This document shows, in pieces, positions 33,582-42,463 of a DNA stretch of 64,000 nt. The stretch is from assembly GCF_013409505.1 (NCBI RefSeq), contig NZ_JACCBN010000001.1, forward strand, positions 5,084,001 through 5,148,000, written 5' to 3'. This DNA is from Actinomycetospora corticicola (GTDB taxonomy: Bacteria; Actinomycetota; Actinomycetes; Mycobacteriales; Pseudonocardiaceae). Position numbers and translations under genes: made by a program. The notes below the pieces were generated by a model. The model saw nothing but the letters and a program-made list of their open reading frames with translations. It did not search any database and was not told the DNA's origin. Positions within the stretch are counted from its first letter, which is position 1. Every line of letters starts with the position of its first letter.

Positions 33582-35321
33582 GTGACGACGGCGGGGGCGG
33601 CACCGTCCGGGGGAACGCGGCCCGGCAGTCGGACGGAGCGCTTCGTCATCTGTGGGGAGAACCTGCTGACGCTCCGGATCGTGGAGGCGCTGCGGCGTCA
33701 GCGGGGTGACGGCACCGAGATCGTCGTCGTGGTCGCCGACCGCACCGGGCGCTACGTCGACCGGATCGAGGCCGCGCCCGGCGTGCGGGTGGTCGAGGGC
33801 GGACCCTCCGACGACGACCGCACCCTGCTCGCGGCCGGCGTCCGCGGCGCGACCGCGGTCGCCCTGGTCGACCGCGAGGACGTCACCAACATCCACCGGG
33901 CGCTGCGGGTGCAGGAGATCGACCCGTCGGTCCGGCTCGTGCTGCGGCTGTTCGACACCGGCCTGGCCGCCCGCATCGAGTCCATCCTCCCGACGGCGAC
34001 GGTGCTCTCGGTCTCCGAGACCGCCGCGCCCGCGTTCGTCGCCCAGGCGATCGGGCGGTACACCCGCCAGCACGTCCGGGTCGGCGGTCGCGCCTTCGTG
34101 GTCGCGGGCCGGCACGAGGTGCGGGAGGCGGCCGTCGTCTGCGGGCTCGCCGCGAACTCCCAGACCGGGGCGGCCGGCGGTCCGCGACTCCTGCCCGACG
34201 ACACCGACGACCGGGCCGACTACGTGCTCGCCCTCGCCGAGTCGCGGGCGCAGCGCCGGGACCAGCTGCGGCGACGGCGCTGGCGACAGGCGCTCGCGGA
34301 CGTCGTCGGGCGGGCGATGACCCGGGTGCGGGGCACGCTGACGCGCCGGCTCGCGCGTGCGACGCTCGGGCTCGTCGTGCTGTTCCTGCTCGGCACCGCG
34401 GCCTTCGCGACCGTCGGCGGCTACTCCCTGGGCGACGCGATCTACCTCGCGGTCCTCGACTCCGCCGGCGCCGCGCAGCCCGACACCCAGGCGAGCCTCC
34501 CGGTCCGGGTGATCCAGGCCTGCGTCACCGTCGTCGGCATCGCGATCATCCCGCTGGTCACCGCCGTGGTGGTGGAGAGCGCGGTCAGCTCGCGGGCGGT
34601 GGAGCGCGGCGGGCGCCTGCCGCGCCGCGACCACGTCGTCGTGGTGGGGCTGGGCGACGTGGGGCAGCGCATCGTCACCGCCCTGCGCGACCGCGGCGTG
34701 CCGGTGGTGGCCGTGGACCGCGACGCCGACTCGCCGGGTGCGGCCGCCGCGGGCCGGTCGCGGGTGCCCGTGGTGCACGGCGACGCGAGCAGCGAGCAGG
34801 TGCTGCGGGCCGCGGGGGTGGAGCAGGCGCGGGCGCTGGTCGCGGTGACCACCGACGACGCCACCAACCTGCAGGCGGCCCTCGTGGCCCGCTCGGTGCA
34901 GCGGACGGTGCGGGTGGTGCTGCGGCTGCGCGACGACGACCTCGCGGCGCGGGTGGAGCGGAGCATGGACGCGATCTCGCGCAGCGTCTCCTACGTCGCG
35001 GCGCCGGTCTTCGCGGCGGCCCTGCGGGACGGCCAGGTGCTGGCCACCATCCCGGTCGGCCGCCGGATCCTGCTCATGGCGGAGGTGACCGTGGAGCGGG
35101 CGTCGCTGGTCACCGGGCTGCCGGTCGGGGTGCTCACCGACGTGGGCCAGGTCCGGGTGGTGGGCGTGTTCCGGGGCGCCGGTCCGGACGCGGTGCTGGA
35201 GATGCCGCCGCGGCCGCAGCGGGGGCTCAAGGTCGGCGACCGGCTCCTCGTCGTCGCCACCCGCGCCGGACTGGGCGCGGTGCTCGAGCGCTGCGCGTCC
35301 CGGTCCGCCGTCGCAGGATGA
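33582..35321 (+). CDS. Membrane protein with two RCK/TrkA-N NAD-binding domains
   Basis: The 579-residue protein has an N-terminal TrkA-N domain (FVICGENLLTLRIVEAL at 21-37), a middle with two hydrophobic segments (ARATLGLVVLFLLGTAAFAT near 250 and VIQACVTVVGIAIIPLVTAV near 310) and a second TrkA-N plus TrkA-C domain (HVVVVGLGDVGQRIVTALRD near 350). RCK domains gate or regulate K+ channels and transporters through nucleotide binding. The potassium filter TVGYGD is not present between the helices; TVGGYSLGDAI stands there instead. It may be an unusual ion channel or a regulatory partner. Confidence 0.8.
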   Translation: MTTAGAAPSGGTRPGSRTERFVICGENLLTLRIVEALRRQRGDGTEIVVVVADRTGRYVDRIEAAPGVRVVEGGPSDDDRTLLAAGVRGATAVALVDREDVTNIHRALRVQEIDPSVRLVLRLFDTGLAARIESILPTATVLSVSETAAPAFVAQAIGRYTRQHVRVGGRAFVVAGRHEVREAAVVCGLAANSQTGAAGGPRLLPDDTDDRADYVLALAESRAQRRDQLRRRRWRQALADVVGRAMTRVRGTLTRRLARATLGLVVLFLLGTAAFATVGGYSLGDAIYLAVLDSAGAAQPDTQASLPVRVIQACVTVVGIAIIPLVTAVVVESAVSSRAVERGGRLPRRDHVVVVGLGDVGQRIVTALRDRGVPVVAVDRDADSPGAAAAGRSRVPVVHGDASSEQVLRAAGVEQARALVAVTTDDATNLQAALVARSVQRTVRVVLRLRDDDLAARVERSMDAISRSVSYVAAPVFAAALRDGQVLATIPVGRRILLMAEVTVERASLVTGLPVGVLTDVGQVRVVGVFRGAGPDAVLEMPPRPQRGLKVGDRLLVVATRAGLGAVLERCASRSAVAG

Positions 35322-35325
35322 CGCC

Positions 35326-35628
35326 ATGATCCGCAACGTCGTGGTGGGTGTGGCGAAGGACGGCGTGACCGCCGAGCAGGTCGAGGAGGCGCTGCAGGCC
35401 CTGCGCGACCTGCGGGTCGAGGGCCTGGAGTTCGACCTGCTCGCCGGGCAGGACCGCGGGCTGCGTCCGGGCAACGCGTCCTACTGCCTCACCGTCGACT
35501 TCCCCGACGACGAGGCCTACCGCGTCTACGACGCGGACCCGGAGCACAACCGCATCCGGCAGGAACTGTTCGCGCCGATCTCGACGGAGATCCGGCGCAT
35601 CCAGTTCGCGCTGCCGGACCACCACTGA
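35326..35628 (+). CDS. Dabb (stress-responsive A/B barrel) domain protein
   Basis: This 100-residue protein shows the Dabb pattern: VVVGVAKDGVTAEQVEEALQ, a central LTVDFPDDEAYRVYDADPEH and an ending RRIQFALPD. Dabb proteins are dimeric ferredoxin-like barrels of varied role, including polyketide cyclisation and stress response. It begins 5 bases after the TrkA-N gene and ends right before a strong terminator, so it is the last gene of the plus-strand unit starting at the ferredoxin reductase. Confidence 0.8.
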   Translation: MIRNVVVGVAKDGVTAEQVEEALQALRDLRVEGLEFDLLAGQDRGLRPGNASYCLTVDFPDDEAYRVYDADPEHNRIRQELFAPISTEIRRIQFALPDHH

Positions 35629-35681
35629 CGCGTGAGGGGAGCCCCCGAGCGCTCGTGTGGCTCGAAGGGTCCCCTCACGCG
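35629..35681. terminator. Bidirectional terminator, 12-bp stem
   Basis: Perfect arms cgcgtgagggga (35629-35640) and tcccctcacgcg (35670-35681) enclose 29 bases that contain an inner cgagcgctcg palindrome. It lies between the convergent Dabb and aldo/keto reductase genes and can end both transcripts. Confidence 0.8.
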
Positions 35682-35698
35682 GGGCCGGGGCGGGAGCG

Positions 35699-36673
35699 TC
35701 AGGCGACGCCCTCGGGCGAGGCACCCGAGACCTGCACGCCGTCGGCGGTGATCTTCTCGATCTCGGCGACGTCCTCGGCGGACAGCTCGACGTCGACGGC
35801 CGCGAGGGAGCGCTCGATGTTGCGGTCGGAGCGGGCGCCGACGATCGCCACGTCGATGCCCTCCTGCGCGAGCACCCAGGCGATCGCGAGCTGCGAGACC
35901 TCGACGCCCTTGTCGGCGGCGAACGACTTGAGACGCTCGATCACGGCGAGGTTCTTCTCGAACTTCTCGCCCTGGAACGCCGAGGCCTGCGAGCGCCAGT
36001 CGGAGTCCTCGAACGTGGTCGAGGAGTCCATGGTGCCGGTCAGCAGCCCGGACCCGAGCGGGGAGTAGACCAGCGTGCCGATGTCGTTCTCGCGCACGTA
36101 GGGGAGGATCTTCTCCTCGATGCCACGGCGGAAGAGGTGGTACGGTGGCTGGAGCGTCTCGACGGGCCGGCGCCGGTCGAAGGCCGCCAACTGCTGCTCG
36201 TCGTAGTTCGACACGCCGACGTGGCGGATCTTGCCCTCGTCGACGAGTTCCTGCAGGTAGCCGGCGGTGTCCTCGAACGGCGTGTCGGTGTCCGGCCAGT
36301 GGATCTGGTAGAGGTCGATGTGGTCGATCTTCATCGCCTTCAGGCTCGACTCGACGCCGGAGCGGAGGTACTCGCGGCTGGAGTCGCGGGGCCGGTCGGT
36401 GCCGGGGTTGATCCCGCCCTTGGTCGCGATGACCACGGAGTCGCGGTTCGAGTCGAGCTCGCTGCGCAGGGCGTTCGCGAGGACCTCCTCGGACTCGCCG
36501 AACCCGTAGGCCTGGGCGGTGTCGAAGAAGTTCACCCCGAGGTCGAGGGCGTGGCGGATCGCGCGCTGGGCCTGGTCCGCGTCGTAGGAGCCCCACTCGC
36601 CCGACACCTGCCACGTCCCGAACGCGATCCGGGACACCTCGAGCTCCGTCTTGCCGAGCCTCGTCGTCTTCAT
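35699..36673 (-). CDS. Aldo/keto reductase
   Basis: The 324-residue TIM-barrel NADPH oxidoreductase has the family tetrad: Asp and Tyr in NFFDTAQAYGFGESE (Asp50, Tyr55 region), Lys in VIATKGG and His in DLYQIHWPD. The C-terminal NADPH site is seen in VAIVGARSDRNIERSL. It reduces aldehydes or ketones; the substrate is not predictable. It is a single gene, upstream of which is the divergent glycosyltransferase gene 93 bases away. Confidence 0.9.
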   Translation of the reverse strand: MKTTRLGKTELEVSRIAFGTWQVSGEWGSYDADQAQRAIRHALDLGVNFFDTAQAYGFGESEEVLANALRSELDSNRDSVVIATKGGINPGTDRPRDSSREYLRSGVESSLKAMKIDHIDLYQIHWPDTDTPFEDTAGYLQELVDEGKIRHVGVSNYDEQQLAAFDRRRPVETLQPPYHLFRRGIEEKILPYVRENDIGTLVYSPLGSGLLTGTMDSSTTFEDSDWRSQASAFQGEKFEKNLAVIERLKSFAADKGVEVSQLAIAWVLAQEGIDVAIVGARSDRNIERSLAAVDVELSAEDVAEIEKITADGVQVSGASPEGVA

Positions 36674-36766
36674 GCTCCTCGGCTACCCCGGGGCCCGTGG
36701 CGCGATACGGGGACGTATCGGGCAGGGGCGCCCCGGCACCGGCGATCTTCGGCACAGTACGACGAC

Positions 36767-37954
36767 GTGCGCATCCTCGTGGCCGCCCTCGGTTCGCCCG
36801 GGCACGCCTTCCCCCTCGTGCCGCTGACGGCCGCCCTGCAGGACGCCGGGCACGAGGTCACCTTCGCCACCGGGCCGGACGTCGCGCCGACGATCGCGAC
36901 GGCGGGCGTGCCCACCCTCGCCGTCGGGCGGCCGTTGTTCGACGTGTTCCGCGAGGTCATGGTGGCGCGGGGGATGACCGGACCGCCCACCTCGACGCAG
37001 GGCACCCGGGAGATCGCGGGCGAGGTGTTCGGCGCGGCGATGCCGCGGCAGTACGCCCCGGCGCTGCGCGACCACCTGGCCGAGCACCCCGTGGACCTGG
37101 TGATCGCCGAGACCGGCGCGCCCGGGGCGGCCCTCGCCGCGCACGCCACCGGCACCCCGTGCGTGCTGCACTCCTTCGGGCGCCGCCCGGTCCCCGTCGC
37201 CCCCTTCGCCGTGCGGGCGCGGGAACCGCTGGCGCGGGTCGCGGCGGAGGTCGGGATCGAGGTCGCCGTCGACGCCCCGCTCGGCCACGCCTACCTCGAC
37301 GTGTGCCCGCCGTCGATGCAGGACCCGGAGACCGCGGGGACCCTGACGGGCCTCGCCGAGCTGCCGCTGCGGCCCACCGGGTGGAACCCGCCGACCCCCG
37401 ACTTCGTCCTCCGCCGCCGACCGGGGACCCGCTGGGTGCTGCTCACCCTCGGGACGGCGTTCGGCGATGCGGGTGTGCTCCGCGCGGCGGTCGAGGGCCT
37501 CGCGGCGCCGGACCTCGACGTGCTCGTCGCCACCGGCTCGGTGGACGCGGGCGAGCTCGCCGACCTCGACCGCGACGGCGTCCAGGTCGAGCCGTTCGTG
37601 CCGCAGGCCGAGCTGCTCCGGTCCGACGACCGGCCCGCCGTCGTGGTCCACCACGGCGGCAGCGGCACCACGCTCTCCTGCGCCGGAGCGGGGGTGCCCC
37701 AGCTGTTCCTGCCGCAGGGCGCGGACCAGTTCTTCAACGCCGCCGCCGTCGTGGCGACGGGCGCGGGCCGGCAGCTCCTCGGGCCCGAGGCGACCCCACC
37801 CGGCGTCCGGAAGGCCGTGCGGGAGCTGCTCGACGACGGGCCGGAGCGGGCCTCCGCCCGCGCGCTGGCGGCGGAGGTCGCCGCGATCCCCTCGCCGGCC
37901 GACGTGGCCGCGGAGGTGGAGGCCTGGGGCCGGCCGGCTCAGCCGGCGATGTAG
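36767..37954 (+). CDS. MGT/UGT-like glycosyltransferase (GT1)
   Basis: This 395-residue GT-B enzyme starts VRILVAALGSPGHAFPLVPL and carries the nucleotide-sugar donor motif VVVHHGGSGTTLSCAGAGVP (near 300) followed by PQGADQFFNA. Such enzymes glycosylate macrolides, polyketides or lipids with UDP- or dTDP-sugars. No antibiotic cluster is nearby, so the acceptor is unknown. GTG is the only start matching the family N-terminus. Its end overlaps the convergent CBS gene by 16 bases. Confidence 0.87.
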   Translation: MRILVAALGSPGHAFPLVPLTAALQDAGHEVTFATGPDVAPTIATAGVPTLAVGRPLFDVFREVMVARGMTGPPTSTQGTREIAGEVFGAAMPRQYAPALRDHLAEHPVDLVIAETGAPGAALAAHATGTPCVLHSFGRRPVPVAPFAVRAREPLARVAAEVGIEVAVDAPLGHAYLDVCPPSMQDPETAGTLTGLAELPLRPTGWNPPTPDFVLRRRPGTRWVLLTLGTAFGDAGVLRAAVEGLAAPDLDVLVATGSVDAGELADLDRDGVQVEPFVPQAELLRSDDRPAVVVHHGGSGTTLSCAGAGVPQLFLPQGADQFFNAAAVVATGAGRQLLGPEATPPGVRKAVRELLDDGPERASARALAAEVAAIPSPADVAAEVEAWGRPAQPAM

Positions 37955-38367
37955 GCCTCGAGCTGGGTGCGGTGCGCCTCGAGCATGTCGAGCCGGGTCG
38001 CGACCACGTCGCCGATGCTGACGATCCCCGTCAGCTTCCCGTCCTCGAGCACGGGGAGGTGGCGGATGCGGCGCTCGGTCATGATCGCGCCGAGGGAGTC
38101 CACCTCGTCGTCGGGACCGCAGGTGGTGACGGGGGCGGTCATGATCGAGGCGACGGTGTCGGTGAGCACGGCCCGGCCCCGGTGGTGGAGGTGCCGGACG
38201 ACGTCGCGCTCGGACACCATCCCGACGACGCCGCCCGCGTCGTCGACGACGACGGCGGCCCCGACGCCGCGGGCGGCCAGCGCCGCGAGCAGGCTCGGCA
38301 CGGGCGTGGTCGGCTCCACCGTCAGCACCCCGGCGGGCTTGGCCTTCAGGACGTCCCGGATGCGCAT
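37939..38367 (-). CDS. CBS-domain pair protein
   Basis: The 142-residue protein consists of two CBS motifs: MRIRDVLKAKPAGVLTVEPT and GVGAAVVVDDAGGVVGMVSE in the first, VASIMTAPVTTCGPDDEVDS and RRIRHLPVLEDGKLTGIVSI in the second. CBS pairs bind adenosyl ligands such as AMP or ATP and report energy state. Stand-alone proteins of this type are often induced in hypoxia in actinobacteria. No partner domain is fused. Confidence 0.9.
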   Translation of the reverse strand: MRIRDVLKAKPAGVLTVEPTTPVPSLLAALAARGVGAAVVVDDAGGVVGMVSERDVVRHLHHRGRAVLTDTVASIMTAPVTTCGPDDEVDSLGAIMTERRIRHLPVLEDGKLTGIVSIGDVVATRLDMLEAHRTQLEAYIAG

Positions 38368-38524
38368 CGTCGACTCCCTCGTCCGGCGAATGGTGTGACG
38401 ACGATCGCATGTCCGCTTCGGTGCGGAAAGGCTCCCGACGGGCGTTCCTGCACGGTCACGGCGCGTGCGGGCGGCGGTTAGGGTCGGTCCTCCGGGCCGG
38501 CACGATCAGGAGGACTTGCAGGCG

Positions 38525-39412
38525 ATGGTCGGGATCGTGGAGGTCAGCCCGCGCGACGGGCTGCAGAACGAGAAGACGCTGCTCGAGACCGACGCCAAGG
38601 TCGACCTGATCACCCAGGCGATCGCCGCGGGCGTCACGCGCATCGAGTCGTGCTCGTTCGTGCACCCGAAGCTCGTCCCGGCCATGGCCGACGCGGAGGC
38701 CGTGATGGAGCGGGTGCCGCGGCCCGCGGGCGTCTCGCACATCGGTCTCGTGCTGAACCGGCGCGGCTTCGACCGGGCGGTCTCGGCGGGCGTCGACGAG
38801 GTCAACGTGGTGGTGCCGGCCTCCGACACGTTCTCGGAGCGCAACCAGAACTCCACCACCGACGCACTCACCGCGGTCGCCGAGGAGGTCTGCGCCGAGG
38901 CGGCGTCGACCGGCCTGCCGGCGACCGTCACGATTGCCACGTCGTTCGGCTGCCCCTTCGAGGGGGAGGTCGACCCGGACCGTGTGGTGGAGGTCGCGCG
39001 CCGGTCCGCGGCGGCGGGGGCGAAGGAGATCGCGATCGCCGACACCATCGGGGTCGGGGTGCCCACGCAGGTGCGGACGCTGCTCGACGGGGTGCGGTCG
39101 GTGGCGCCCGACGTCGTCCTGCGGGCGCACTTCCACAACACCCGGAACACCGGGTTCGCCAACGCCGTCGCCGCGTACGAGGCGGGCGTGGCCTGGCTCG
39201 ACTCGTCCAACGGCGGCATCGGCGGCTGCCCGTTCGCCCCGGCCGCGACCGGCAACATCGCCACCGAGGACCTCGTGTACCTGCTGGAGCGGATGGGCGT
39301 GCCGACGGGGCTCGACCTGGAGAAGCTGATCCCGATCGCGGGCTTCCTGTCCGACCAGCTCGGCTACCGGGTGCCCGCACTGCTGCCGCGCGCGGGGACG
39401 TTCCCCGGGTAG
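38525..39412 (+). CDS. Hydroxymethylglutaryl-CoA lyase family enzyme
   Basis: This 295-residue DRE-TIM metallolyase begins VEVSPRDGLQNE, holding the catalytic Arg and metal Asp, and has NTRNTGFANAVAAYEAGV and the cysteine loop GGIGGCPFAPAATGN with the catalytic Cys. HMG-CoA lyase cleaves HMG-CoA to acetoacetate and acetyl-CoA in leucine breakdown. The beta-strand FHNTR replaces the usual FHDTR metal-site Asp with Asn, a point worth noting, so a related substrate is possible. The ATG is preceded by aggactt. Confidence 0.82.
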   Translation: MVGIVEVSPRDGLQNEKTLLETDAKVDLITQAIAAGVTRIESCSFVHPKLVPAMADAEAVMERVPRPAGVSHIGLVLNRRGFDRAVSAGVDEVNVVVPASDTFSERNQNSTTDALTAVAEEVCAEAASTGLPATVTIATSFGCPFEGEVDPDRVVEVARRSAAAGAKEIAIADTIGVGVPTQVRTLLDGVRSVAPDVVLRAHFHNTRNTGFANAVAAYEAGVAWLDSSNGGIGGCPFAPAATGNIATEDLVYLLERMGVPTGLDLEKLIPIAGFLSDQLGYRVPALLPRAGTFPG

Positions 39413-39442
39413 GACCGCGGTCCGTCGGGAAGGATGGGCGGC

Positions 39443-40117
39443 ATGTCCGAGACCCCGGCCGACACCGCCGCCGCGCCCGACCCGCTCGACACGAACACCG
39501 CCGGAAGCGCCTGGCTGCAGCGGGCCTACACCCTCACCGGGCCCGACGACGCCCGCGAGCTCTACGACGAGTGGGCCGCGACCTACGACGACGAGCTGAC
39601 GGGCGAGGCGCAGGGCTACGTCGGCCCGGAGCTGGCCGCCCGCACGGTGGTCGAGGCGGCCGGGGTCGAGGGCGAGATCCTCGACGCCGGGTGCGGCACC
39701 GGCCTCGTGGGCGTGGCGCTGGCCGACGCGGGTGCGCGTCGGATCGACGGCGTCGACCTGTCCCCGGGGATGCTCGCCCGGGCGAAGGCCACCGGGGCGT
39801 ACCGGCGGCTCGCCCCGGCCGACCTGTCGCGGCCCCTGCCGAGCCCGGCCGACGCCTACGACGTGGTGGTCTGCGTCGGCACCCTCACCCACGGCCACGT
39901 GGGCCCGGGCGCGTTCGGCGAGTTCGTCCGGCTGACCCGGCCGGGCGGGACGATCGTCGCGACGGTGCTCGACGACATCTGGGACGCCGGCGGCTACCGC
40001 GCCGAGGTGGACCGGCTGGCCCAGATGGCGCTGGTCGAGATCGTGTCCACCGACGTCGTCGACTACCGGCGGGCCGCCGACGTCGGCGCGCGCATGGTGG
40101 TGCTCCGGGTGGCGTAG
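39443..40117 (+). CDS. Class I SAM-dependent methyltransferase
   Basis: The 224-residue protein has motif I ILDAGCGTGLVGVALADAGA (about 74-93), the acidic loop GVDLSPGMLARAKATG and motif LTRPGGTIVATVLDD. An N-terminal part with ARELYDEWAATYDDEL is common to methyltransferases of this type (UbiE/WBSCR27-like). Substrate unknown. The ATG at 39443 is preferred over 39434 because gggaagg sits 9-10 bases upstream. It is followed by a strong hairpin. Confidence 0.85.
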   Translation: MSETPADTAAAPDPLDTNTAGSAWLQRAYTLTGPDDARELYDEWAATYDDELTGEAQGYVGPELAARTVVEAAGVEGEILDAGCGTGLVGVALADAGARRIDGVDLSPGMLARAKATGAYRRLAPADLSRPLPSPADAYDVVVCVGTLTHGHVGPGAFGEFVRLTRPGGTIVATVLDDIWDAGGYRAEVDRLAQMALVEIVSTDVVDYRRAADVGARMVVLRVA

Positions 40118-40126
40118 TCCCCGGAA

Positions 40127-40179
40127 CGAACGAGCGGCACTTTCGCGCACATAGATGCTGCGAACGTGCCGCTCGTTCG
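40127..40179. terminator. Long hairpin, terminator or REP-like element
   Basis: Perfect 14-base arms cgaacgagcggcac (40127-40140) and gtgccgctcgttcg (40166-40179) enclose 25 bases that can pair further (tttcgcgca with tgctgcgaa). It lies between convergent methyltransferase and pcaJ genes and can end both. The extended imperfect stem is also typical of repetitive extragenic palindromes. Confidence 0.75.
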
Positions 40180-40196
40180 GGACGGCGGTGTGGCGA

Positions 40197-40835
40197 TCAG
40201 CCCAGGGCGCTGGTCAGGTCGGCGCCGGTCTTCTCGCGCACCTCGTCCTCGGTGACGCCGTCGGCGAGCTCGCGGAGCACGAGGCCGGAGTCGGTGACGT
40301 CGATGACCGCGATGTCGGTGATGATCCGCTGGACGACGCCCTCACCGGTCAGGGGCAGGTCGCACTTCTCCACGATCTTGTGCGAGCCGTCCTTGGCGAC
40401 GTGCTCCATGAGCACGATGACGGTCTTGGCGCCGTGGACCAGGTCCATCGCGCCGCCCATGCCCTTGACCATCTTGCCGGGGATCATCCAGTTGGCGATG
40501 TCGCCGGTCTGGGAGACCTGCATGGCGCCGAGGATCGCGGTGTCGACCTTGCCGCCGCGGATCATCCCGAACGAGAGCGCCGAGTCGAAGAAGCTCGCCC
40601 CGGGCAACGTCGTGACGGTCTCCTTGCCGGCGTTGATGAGGTCCGGGTCGACGTCGGCGTCGTAGGGGTACGGACCGACGCCGAGCAGGCCGTTCTCGGA
40701 GTGCAGCGAGATGCCGACGCCGTCGGGGACGTAGTTCGGCACGAGGGTGGGCAGGCCGATGCCGAGGTTGACGTAGGAGCCGTCGTGGAGCTCCTGCGCC
40801 GCCCGGGCGGCCATCTGCTCGCGGGTGAGGCTCAT
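40197..40835 (-). CDS. pcaJ: 3-oxoadipate CoA-transferase, beta subunit
   Basis: This 212-residue CoA-transferase subunit B has the catalytic glutamate in [12 protein letters not shown] and the pattern [17 protein letters not shown]. With the alpha subunit encoded upstream it moves CoA from succinyl-CoA to 3-oxoadipate. Acetoacetate CoA-transferase (ScoB) is very similar, but the location directly after pcaD, catC and catB supports 3-oxoadipate as substrate. It overlaps pcaI by 4 bases (ATGA) and is the last gene of the cat/pca operon. Confidence 0.82.
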   Translation of the reverse strand: MSLTREQMAARAAQELHDGSYVNLGIGLPTLVPNYVPDGVGISLHSENGLLGVGPYPYDADVDPDLINAGKETVTTLPGASFFDSALSFGMIRGGKVDTAILGAMQVSQTGDIANWMIPGKMVKGMGGAMDLVHGAKTVIVLMEHVAKDGSHKIVEKCDLPLTGEGVVQRIITDIAVIDVTDSGLVLRELADGVTEDEVREKTGADLTSALG

Positions 40836-41635
40836 CGGTTCATCGTCTCCTGCGTCGTGCGCTTCTCGATGTGCTTGCGGCCGACCTCGTCGGGCGTCAG
40901 CTCGACGACGCGGTGGACGAAGATGCCGGGCAGGTGGACCTCGTCGGGGTCGATCTCGCCGGGCTCGACGAGCTGCTCGACCTCGGCGATCGCGACCCGG
41001 CCCGCCATCGCGCACAGCGGGTTGAAGTTCCGCGCGGACTTGTTGAACACGAGGTTGCCGTGCCGGTCGCCCTTGGCGGCGCGCACGATGCCGTAGTCGA
41101 TGTCCAGCGCCGTCTCGAGCACGTGGGCCTTGCGCCGGCGGGTGCCGTCGGCGTCGGTGACCTCGAACTCGCGGACCTCCTTGGCCGGGGAGGTGATGGT
41201 GATGTTGCCGTCGGCGTCGTAGCGCCACGGCAGGCCGCCCTCGGCGATCATCGTGCCGACCCCGGCGGGGGTGTAGAAGGCCGGGACGCCGGTGCCCGCG
41301 GCGCGCAGCCGCTCGGCCAGCGTGCCCTGCGGGTTGAGCTCGACCTCGATCTCCCCGCCGAGGTACTGGCGGGCGAACTCCTTGTTCTCGCCGATGTAGG
41401 AGGCCACCACGCGGGAGATGCGGTGCTGCTCGAGCAGCACGCCCAGGCCCCAGCCGTCGACGCCGCAGTTGTTCGAGGCGACCTTGAGGTCGGTCGCGTC
41501 GGTGCGGTTGAGCGCGTCGATCAGCACGATCGGCACCCCGGACAGGCCGAAGCCGCCGACGGCGAGCGAGGAGCCGGAGCCGATGTCGGCCACCGCCTCG
41601 TCGGCGCTCGCGACCACCTTGTCGATCTCGCTCAT
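40832..41635 (-). CDS. pcaI: 3-oxoadipate CoA-transferase, alpha subunit
   Basis: The 267-residue subunit A shows the family patterns [18 protein letters not shown] (here [20 protein letters not shown]), [20 protein letters not shown] and [11 protein letters not shown]. It pairs with PcaJ. Its ATG overlaps the pcaD stop and its stop overlaps the pcaJ start, both ATGA, so the three are translated in series. It could equally be called ScoA; operon context decides. Confidence 0.82.
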   Translation of the reverse strand: MSEIDKVVASADEAVADIGSGSSLAVGGFGLSGVPIVLIDALNRTDATDLKVASNNCGVDGWGLGVLLEQHRISRVVASYIGENKEFARQYLGGEIEVELNPQGTLAERLRAAGTGVPAFYTPAGVGTMIAEGGLPWRYDADGNITITSPAKEVREFEVTDADGTRRRKAHVLETALDIDYGIVRAAKGDRHGNLVFNKSARNFNPLCAMAGRVAIAEVEQLVEPGEIDPDEVHLPGIFVHRVVELTPDEVGRKHIEKRTTQETMNR

Positions 41636-42432
41636 ACAGAACCTTTCAGATGCTCGGCCAGCAGGGGGGTGACGATCTCGGGCCGCTGGTAGGACGCCAG
41701 GTGAGCGGCGTCCGCGACGACCTCGAAGCGGGCGCCGGGGATGCCGTCGGCGAGGACCTGCCCGTGCTCGGGCGGGGTCGCGGGGTCCTGCTCCCCGGAG
41801 ATCACCAGGGTCGGCGCGGCGATGTCCGCGAGGCGCGCCCGCGAGTCCCAGGCGGCGATCGCGTCGCAGCAGGACGCGTAGCCCTCGGCCGGCGTCGCGG
41901 CGATCATCTCGCGCATCGCGTTCCGGACGGCGGGTGCGGCCGCGGCGTAGTCCTCGGTGAACCACCGCGCGACCACAGCATCGGCGATCGCCCCCGCGCC
42001 GCCGGCGCGCACCGTCGCCGCGCGCTCCTGCCACGGGTCGGGGTCGCCGAAGCGGGCGGAGGTGCAGACCAGGGCGAGGCTCGCGACCCGCTCGGGGGCC
42101 CGCAGCGCGACCGCCTGGCTGATCGCGCCGCCGAGGGACACCCCGGCGAAGGACGCGCGGGAGACCTCGAACCCGTCGAGGGTCTCGAGGACGTCGCCCG
42201 CGAGCTCGTCCACGGTGTAGGGCCCGTCCGGGACCGGCGAGCCGCCGTGGCCCCGGGTGTCCATCGTGATCACCCGCAGGTCGGCGGCCAGGTCCCGCCG
42301 CTGCGGCGCCCACATGTCGACGGTGGAGCCGAGCGAGCACAGCAGGACGAGGACCGGGGCCTCCCGGGGGCCCTCGTCGGTCACGTGGAGACGCACGCCG
42401 CCACCCTTCCGTACCGGGCGATGTGTGCCCAT
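41632..42432 (-). CDS. pcaD: 3-oxoadipate enol-lactonase
   Basis: This 266-residue alpha/beta hydrolase has the nucleophile motif [11 protein letters not shown] (Ser99), the acid in [11 protein letters not shown] and the His in VADAAHLAS (near 242). PcaD opens the enol-lactone made by CatC to 3-oxoadipate. The ATG at 42432 has ggaag upstream; a GTG 15 bases earlier is in frame but lacks a ribosome site. It overlaps pcaI by 4 bases. Order and family agree with the ortho-cleavage pathway. Confidence 0.85.
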   Translation of the reverse strand: MGTHRPVRKGGGVRLHVTDEGPREAPVLVLLCSLGSTVDMWAPQRRDLAADLRVITMDTRGHGGSPVPDGPYTVDELAGDVLETLDGFEVSRASFAGVSLGGAISQAVALRAPERVASLALVCTSARFGDPDPWQERAATVRAGGAGAIADAVVARWFTEDYAAAAPAVRNAMREMIAATPAEGYASCCDAIAAWDSRARLADIAAPTLVISGEQDPATPPEHGQVLADGIPGARFEVVADAAHLASYQRPEIVTPLLAEHLKGSV

Positions 42433-42463
42433 GGGACTTCCGGCCACCGGCAGTGTGCGCTCC

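Noticed and set aside
36767..37954. Glycosyltransferase as part of an antibiotic cluster
   Set aside because: No polyketide or peptide synthase genes, resistance genes or exporters are nearby.
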